From Oceanobacillus sp. CFH 90083 (GTDB lineage Bacteria; Bacillota; Bacilli; Bacillales; Amphibacillaceae): a stretch of DNA of 64,000 bases. The position numbers were made by a program, and so were the translations under genes. The stretch is taken from assembly GCF_009389585.1 (NCBI RefSeq), contig NZ_VIYG01000010.1, positions 62,001 through 126,000 on the forward strand. The letters run 5' to 3'. Below are positions 59,687-64,000 of this stretch, piece after piece (the stretch's first letter is position 1; the number at the start of each line of letters is the position of its first letter). The notes beneath the pieces are model-generated. The model saw only the letters and a program-made list of their open reading frames with translations. It was not told the origin of the DNA and did no database searches.

Positions 59687-61309
59687 ATGAAATTGTCAAA
59701 AAAGTCTTTATTATTATTAGTTTTTGGACTTTTGCTCAGCGTTGTTTTGGTAGCGTGTGCAAGTGAACCCGATGAAGGCGGTAACAATGAAGATACAGAA
59801 GATGCTTCAGACGATGCAGCTGAGGGGGAAGCTACTGATGGAGGCGAGCTTATTATTGCCAACCAGTCAGATGCGGTTTCACTTGATCCAGCAGGATCGA
59901 ACGACGTTCCATCAAGTAATGTTCAGGCAAATATCTTTGAAACACTTGTAAAGCTGGATGGAAATATGGAATTACAGCCCGGTCTTGCTACAGAGTGGGA
60001 AGCAGTTGAAGATAATGTATGGGAATTTACATTACGTGAAGGTGTAACTTTCCATGATGGTTCGGAATTTAATGCAGAAGTGGTAAAAGCAAACATTGAA
60101 CGTATTTTAGATGAAGATGTTGCTTCTCCACGCTTTTTCCTTTATGAAATGGTAGAGGATATAGAAGTAGTGGATGATTACACAGTACGTTTTACAACAG
60201 AATATCCATTTGCACCATTCCCGGCACATATCGCACATAACGGCGGCGGAATGGTTTCTCAGGATGTAATTGAAGCAGATTATGAAGCAATGGAGAATGG
60301 TGAAGAGCCAGGAACTTATATTAGTGAAAATCCAGTTGGTACAGGCTTCTTTAAATTTGATTCATGGAATCCTGGTTCAGAAATTCGTTTAGTGAAAAAT
60401 GAAGACTATTGGGGAGAGCCGGCTCACCTTGATTCTGTTGTGTTCAAGGTCGTAAGTGAAGGTCTTACTCGTGTAGCTGAACTTCAAACTGGCGATTCGC
60501 ATATTGTTGATCCTTTAAATACAAATGATGCAGCACAAGTTGAAGGCACAGATGGTGTTCATGTAGCACCGCAAGAAAGCGTAAGTTTATCTTATATTGG
60601 ATTTAACACACAAAAAGAACCATTTGATAATCCAGATGTACGTAAAGCAATCAATATGGCAATTGATAAGAGTCCGATTATTGACGGTATCTACAATGGC
60701 TATGGTATTCCAGCAGTAGGTCCATTAGCACCACCTGTATTTGGTTATGATGAAAACGCACCTGGTCTAGAGTATAATTTAGAGGAAGCGAAGCAATTAT
60801 TAGCTGATGCGGGCTATGAAGATGGATTTTCTACAACAATTTGGACAAATGACACACAAGAACGTGTCGATGCTGCTACAAATGTTCAATCTCAATTACA
60901 GGAATTAAATATTGATGCGGAAGTAGAGGTTCTTGAATGGGGTACTTATTTAGAAAGAACAGCTCAAGGGGATCATGAAATGTTTGTACTTGGCTGGTCA
61001 ACTGTAACCGGGGACGCAGACTATGGTTTATATCCATTATTCCATTCTGATAATGTAGGTGAACCTGGTAACCGTACTTTCCTTGAAAATGATGAATTAG
61101 ACGCAATGCTTGAAGAAGCACGTCGTGCGGGAGATGAAGAGACTCGTCTGCAACTTTACAGTGATATTCAGGCAGAAATTGCAGAGCTTGCTCCAATGCT
61201 TTATTTACATCATCAAGAATTATTGCTTGGTGTAAGAGATGAAGTGCAAGGCTTAACACAATTACCAACGCAGATTCTTCAATTACATGATGTATATTTA
61301 GAGCAATAA
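59687..61309 (+). CDS. Peptide/glutathione-type ABC transporter substrate-binding lipoprotein 3
   Basis: 540-residue SBP_bac_5 lipoprotein, more distant from the first two. Lipobox LVAC with cysteine near residue 24, a very acidic linker (DTEDASDDAAEGEATD), GGELIIANQSDAVSLDPAGS, FTLREGVTFHDGSEFNAEVV, and a C-terminus ending LQLHDVYLEQ. The leader lacks the GAATATTC hairpin of its relatives. GAGGGGAG precedes the ATG. Confidence 0.9.
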   Translation: MKLSKKSLLLLVFGLLLSVVLVACASEPDEGGNNEDTEDASDDAAEGEATDGGELIIANQSDAVSLDPAGSNDVPSSNVQANIFETLVKLDGNMELQPGLATEWEAVEDNVWEFTLREGVTFHDGSEFNAEVVKANIERILDEDVASPRFFLYEMVEDIEVVDDYTVRFTTEYPFAPFPAHIAHNGGGMVSQDVIEADYEAMENGEEPGTYISENPVGTGFFKFDSWNPGSEIRLVKNEDYWGEPAHLDSVVFKVVSEGLTRVAELQTGDSHIVDPLNTNDAAQVEGTDGVHVAPQESVSLSYIGFNTQKEPFDNPDVRKAINMAIDKSPIIDGIYNGYGIPAVGPLAPPVFGYDENAPGLEYNLEEAKQLLADAGYEDGFSTTIWTNDTQERVDAATNVQSQLQELNIDAEVEVLEWGTYLERTAQGDHEMFVLGWSTVTGDADYGLYPLFHSDNVGEPGNRTFLENDELDAMLEEARRAGDEETRLQLYSDIQAEIAELAPMLYLHHQELLLGVRDEVQGLTQLPTQILQLHDVYLEQ

Positions 61310-61314
61310 GAAAT

Positions 61315-61353
61315 AAAAAACAGGCTGCTTTCTGATAAAGCTGCCTGTTTTTT
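61315..61353 (+). terminator. Terminator after binding protein 3
   Basis: AAAACAGGC/GCCTGTTTT and GCTTT/AAAGC form a two-part stem with a T6 tail. Confidence 0.85.
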
Positions 61354-61360
61354 ATATCCA

Positions 61361-61403
61361 AAAAAGACACATGAGCTTATATTTTCACTCATGTGTCTTT
61401 TTA
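61361..61403 (-). terminator. Terminator of the ABC transporter operon
   Basis: AAAAAGACACATGAG and CTCATGTGTCTTTTT form a 15-bp perfect stem. It lies back to back with the previous terminator. Confidence 0.85.
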
Positions 61404-61409
61404 TAATAC

Positions 61410-62432
61410 TTAAGCATTCACAGTCGGCTGATGTGCACCAGAACGGATTGCTTCCATATGGTGGCAAGCTGCACGGTGTCCGTCCTTCATGCCTTCTGTA
61501 TTACGCAGTTCAGGTACTTTTGTACGGCACAAATCCGTTGCAAAAGGACAGCGTGTGTGGAAACGGCAGCCTTCAGGCGGATCAATTGGAGAAGGTACAT
61601 CTCCTTTTAATGTGATGCGTTCCTTCTTGGCTTCCAGGTCGGTACTAGGAATAGCAGATAACAGAGCCTTTGTATAAGGATGCATATTATTTGTAAATAA
61701 TGATTTTTTATCAGCTATCTCGACAACCTTGCCCAAATACATCACAATAATACGGTCAGAGATATGACGGACAACACCTAAATCATGCGAAATGAAAAGA
61801 TATGTCAGTTTAAATTCACGCTGCAGCTTTTTCAATAAGTTAATCACCTGTGCCTGGATAGATACATCCAGTGCGGATACAGCTTCATCTGCAATAATCA
61901 ATTTTGGATTAACAGACAATGCACGGGCAATCCCAATCCGTTGACGCTGCCCGCCGCTGAATTCATGCGGATGCCGGTCAGCCTGATGTGGTCCCAGACC
62001 TACTGTGTCCATTAATTCTTTCACGCGATCGTTTCTTTCGCTTTTTGGTACAGCATTTTGAATTTCCATTGCTTCAGTTAAAATTTGCCGTACGGTGTGG
62101 CGCGGGTTAATCGAAGCATAAGGATCCTGGAAGATAATCTGCATATCTTTACGGAATTTATTCATTTCTTTTTTATTAAGCTCAAGAATATTTGTATTAT
62201 CAAACTCTACTTTTCCATCCGTAGGTTCATCTAATCTTAGAATAGCGCGTCCAGTTGTGGACTTTCCGCAGCCGGATTCTCCTACGATACTGAGGGTCTC
62301 TCCTTCGTAAACTTCAAAGGAGACATCATCTACTGCTTTTACGTGATTAATCGTACGTCCGAAAATCCCGCCTTTAATCGGGAAATATTGTTTTAAGTCA
62401 TTTACTTTAAGAAGTACTTTCTGATTGCTCAT
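61410..62432 (-). CDS. Peptide ABC transporter ATP-binding protein, DppF/OppF type
   Basis: 340-residue ABC ATPase. Walker A is GESGCGKSTTGRAILRL, Q-loop IIFQDPYASINPRHT, signature EFSGGQRQRIGIARAL, Walker B LIIADEAVSALDVS. The C-terminal oligo_HPY extension has cysteines in GCRFHTRCPFATDLC and RAACHH, which in this family can hold an iron-sulfur cluster. Walker B has EAVSALD, usual for F-type subunits. It overlaps the next ATPase gene by 26 bp and is last in the operon. Confidence 0.94.
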   Translation of the reverse strand: MSNQKVLLKVNDLKQYFPIKGGIFGRTINHVKAVDDVSFEVYEGETLSIVGESGCGKSTTGRAILRLDEPTDGKVEFDNTNILELNKKEMNKFRKDMQIIFQDPYASINPRHTVRQILTEAMEIQNAVPKSERNDRVKELMDTVGLGPHQADRHPHEFSGGQRQRIGIARALSVNPKLIIADEAVSALDVSIQAQVINLLKKLQREFKLTYLFISHDLGVVRHISDRIIVMYLGKVVEIADKKSLFTNNMHPYTKALLSAIPSTDLEAKKERITLKGDVPSPIDPPEGCRFHTRCPFATDLCRTKVPELRNTEGMKDGHRAACHHMEAIRSGAHQPTVNA

Positions 62433-63453
62433 GAATGTTCACCTCCGGATCTCCGTCCCATTCGTCAGAATAAATCCAGCAACGAATTTGATTACCGTCT
62501 TTATCCGTTTCCAGGTCAGGTAATTTATTGCGGCATAAATCGGTAGCGAATGGACATCTTGGTGCAAATCGGCAGCCTTGTGGCATATCAGCAGGACTGG
62601 GAACAGATCCTTTAATCACTGCCAGATCTCCCTCTACATCCTGATCGTGTTGTGGAACAGATTGCATCAAGCCGACCGTATAGGGATGTTTTGGATTCGT
62701 AAATAATGTCTTTTTATCGGTATATTCCACTACCTTACCGCAGTACATAACGGCAACATAATCGCATGTTTCGGCAACAACGCCGAGATCATGTGTAATT
62801 AATAAAATACCCATGTCCAATCTTTCTTGCAATTCTTTCATTAAATCTAAAATCTGTGCTTGAATGGTTACATCCAGCGCAGTGGTCGGTTCATCGGCAA
62901 TCAGTAAATCTGGATTACAAGCGAGCGCAATCGCAATCATGACACGCTGACGCATCCCACCGGATAATTCAAAAGGATACTGATCGATCCGTTTTTCCGG
63001 AGAAGGAATTCCTACCAGCTTTAACATATCAATTGATTTTTTTCTTGCTTCCTTTTTGCCAAGGCCCTGGTGAATTTGGAATGATTCACTGATCTGCTGT
63101 CCAACGGTAAAGGTTGGATTCAGCGAGGTCATCGGTTCCTGGAAAATCATTGATATTTCATTTCCGCGGATTTTACGCATCTGTGCTTCGCTTTTCTCTA
63201 AGAGGTTTTCTCCTTTGAAGAGAATTTCTCCTCCTTTAACCTTACCTGGTTCCTCGATCAGACGGAGAACAGATAACGAAGTAATACTTTTTCCGGAACC
63301 AGACTCTCCAACAACGCCAAGTACCTTTCCTTTGGGAATATTAAATGAAACACCATCTACAGCTTTTACTTCTAAATCCTTTGTAAAGAAGGAAGTCTGT
63401 AAATTTTTTATTTCTAATATATTGTCATATGAAGTGTTAGGTGCACTTGTCAT
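62407..63453 (-). CDS. Peptide ABC transporter ATP-binding protein, DppD/OppD type
   Basis: 348-residue ABC ATPase partner of the previous one. Walker A is GESGSGKSITSLSVLRL, signature ELSGGMRQRVMIAIALA, Walker B LLIADEPTTALDVT, then the oligo_HPY end with GCRFAPRCPFATDLC. Its start ATG at 63453 lies behind AAAGGAGC. D and F subunits form the nucleotide-binding heterodimer under the two permeases. Confidence 0.94.
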   Translation of the reverse strand: MTSAPNTSYDNILEIKNLQTSFFTKDLEVKAVDGVSFNIPKGKVLGVVGESGSGKSITSLSVLRLIEEPGKVKGGEILFKGENLLEKSEAQMRKIRGNEISMIFQEPMTSLNPTFTVGQQISESFQIHQGLGKKEARKKSIDMLKLVGIPSPEKRIDQYPFELSGGMRQRVMIAIALACNPDLLIADEPTTALDVTIQAQILDLMKELQERLDMGILLITHDLGVVAETCDYVAVMYCGKVVEYTDKKTLFTNPKHPYTVGLMQSVPQHDQDVEGDLAVIKGSVPSPADMPQGCRFAPRCPFATDLCRNKLPDLETDKDGNQIRCWIYSDEWDGDPEVNIHEQSESTS

Positions 63454-63493
63454 AGTAAGTAGCTCCTTTCAAAAATCTAGTAGTGCAAGAATA

Positions 63494-64000
63494 CTAGTCT
63501 AAATCAATTCGTTTGTTCAAGAACCTGTACGCAACATCGACAATCAAGTTTACAAGAACGAAAAGAAGGGACGCAACTAAAATCGTTCCTTGAACAACCG
63601 GAAAATCACGGGCTGTGATCGAATCAATAATCAATTTCCCCATACCATTCACAGCAAATACAGACTCTGTTAATACAGATCCGCCTAGAAGTCCGCCAAA
63701 CTGCAGGCCTACTACGGTAACAATCGGAATCAGTGCATTTTTTAACGCATGACGATAGATAACAATCCGTTCTTTTACCCCTTTGGCACGGGCTGTGCGG
63801 ATATAATCCTGTCCGATCACATCCAGCATACTGGAACGGGTCATCCGTGCGATAATGGCAGCACTGCTTGTACCTAGTGTAATAACCGGCAGGACAATTT
63901 GGCTGAAGCTGCCCCAACCGGAAGGACTGAACCACCCTGTATTATTAAAGAAAGGTATCCAGGACGGCAGATCGACTCCAATCGCAAACCATTGGATTAA
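63494..64000 (-). CDS. Peptide ABC transporter permease (DppB/OppB/GsiC type), 5' end beyond window
   Basis: 168 codons are visible to the window edge; the N-terminal half lies outside. The EAA-type cytoplasmic loop is YIRTARAKGVKERIVIYRHA, followed by LKNALIPIVTVVGLQFGGLL and FAVNGMGKLIIDSI, as in the first permease of peptide transporters. Only this one permease is visible here, next to the ATPases; the second permease may lie beyond the window edge. Confidence 0.92.
   Translation of the reverse strand, partial: LIQWFAIGVDLPSWIPFFNNTGWFSPSGWGSFSQIVLPVITLGTSSAAIIARMTRSSMLDVIGQDYIRTARAKGVKERIVIYRHALKNALIPIVTVVGLQFGGLLGGSVLTESVFAVNGMGKLIIDSITARDFPVVQGTILVASLLFVLVNLIVDVAYRFLNKRIDLD

Overview
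The window is the chromosomal replication-origin region of a low-GC Gram-positive bacterium of the family Bacillaceae. The gene order serS-dacA-guaB-yaaC-gyrA-gyrB-remB-recF-yaaA-dnaN-dnaA / rpmH-rnpA-spoIIIJ-jag-mnmE-mnmG-rsmG-noc-soj-spo0J-yyaC-ychF-rpsF-ssb-rpsR-yybS-gdpP-rplI-dnaB is the Bacillus subtilis origin order. An Oceanobacillus/Virgibacillus-like genus is my guess from synteny and sequence character only; no search was possible. Compared with B. subtilis there is no rRNA operon between gyrA and guaB, no pdxST between dacA and serS, and no purA after dnaB within the window.

The origin lies at about 22.6-25.0 kb. It is bipartite: a DnaA-box cluster upstream of dnaA (24.6-25.0 kb) and an unwinding element with DnaA boxes, a trio-like repeat and an AT-rich stretch between dnaA and dnaN (about 22.56-22.67 kb). 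Genes left of the origin run mostly on the minus strand and genes right of it mostly on the plus strand, so most transcription follows the forks. The segregation system is complete: ParA (soj), ParB (spo0J), Noc, two parS sites (32.8 and 40.15 kb) and one perfect consensus Noc site (49.98 kb).

Region by region: 0-5 kb is accessory (dicarboxylate/glutamate symporter, a divergent XRE repressor pair with a broken ImmA-like remnant, a YdcZ-type transporter, an orphan ATP-grasp ligase, tRNA-Arg). 5-9.5 kb holds proC and serS, each behind a T-box leader whose specifier codon can be read (CCT for proline, TCC for serine), plus relP and tRNA-Ser. 9.5-24 kb holds dacA, guaB, yaaC, gyrase and the dnaA-dnaN-yaaA-recF block. 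25-36 kb holds rpmH/rnpA/spoIIIJ/jag, the tRNA-modification genes mnmE/mnmG, rsmG and the noc/soj/spo0J cluster. 36-40 kb is a manganese ABC transporter operon (mntABCD) with candidate MntR boxes. 40-49.9 kb holds sporulation and membrane genes, ychF, the rpsF-ssb-rpsR operon and a citrate-type transporter with a cre site. 50-55.4 kb holds yybS-gdpP-rplI and dnaB. 55.5-64 kb holds three paralogous peptide-type solute-binding lipoproteins on the plus strand converging on the ATPase and permease genes of a Dpp/Opp/Gsi-type ABC transporter on the minus strand.

The most unusual signal is a dispersed, mosaic intergenic repeat family (about seven copies, both orientations) that ends in a hairpin whose stem changes in a compensated way between copies; one copy lies inside the origin region and one lies beside each parS site. 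Other points of interest are an extra DnaA-box cluster with an inverted pair before mnmE, and duplicated binding-protein genes whose leaders keep the same covarying hairpin and whose coding sequences show a patchwork of near-identical blocks.
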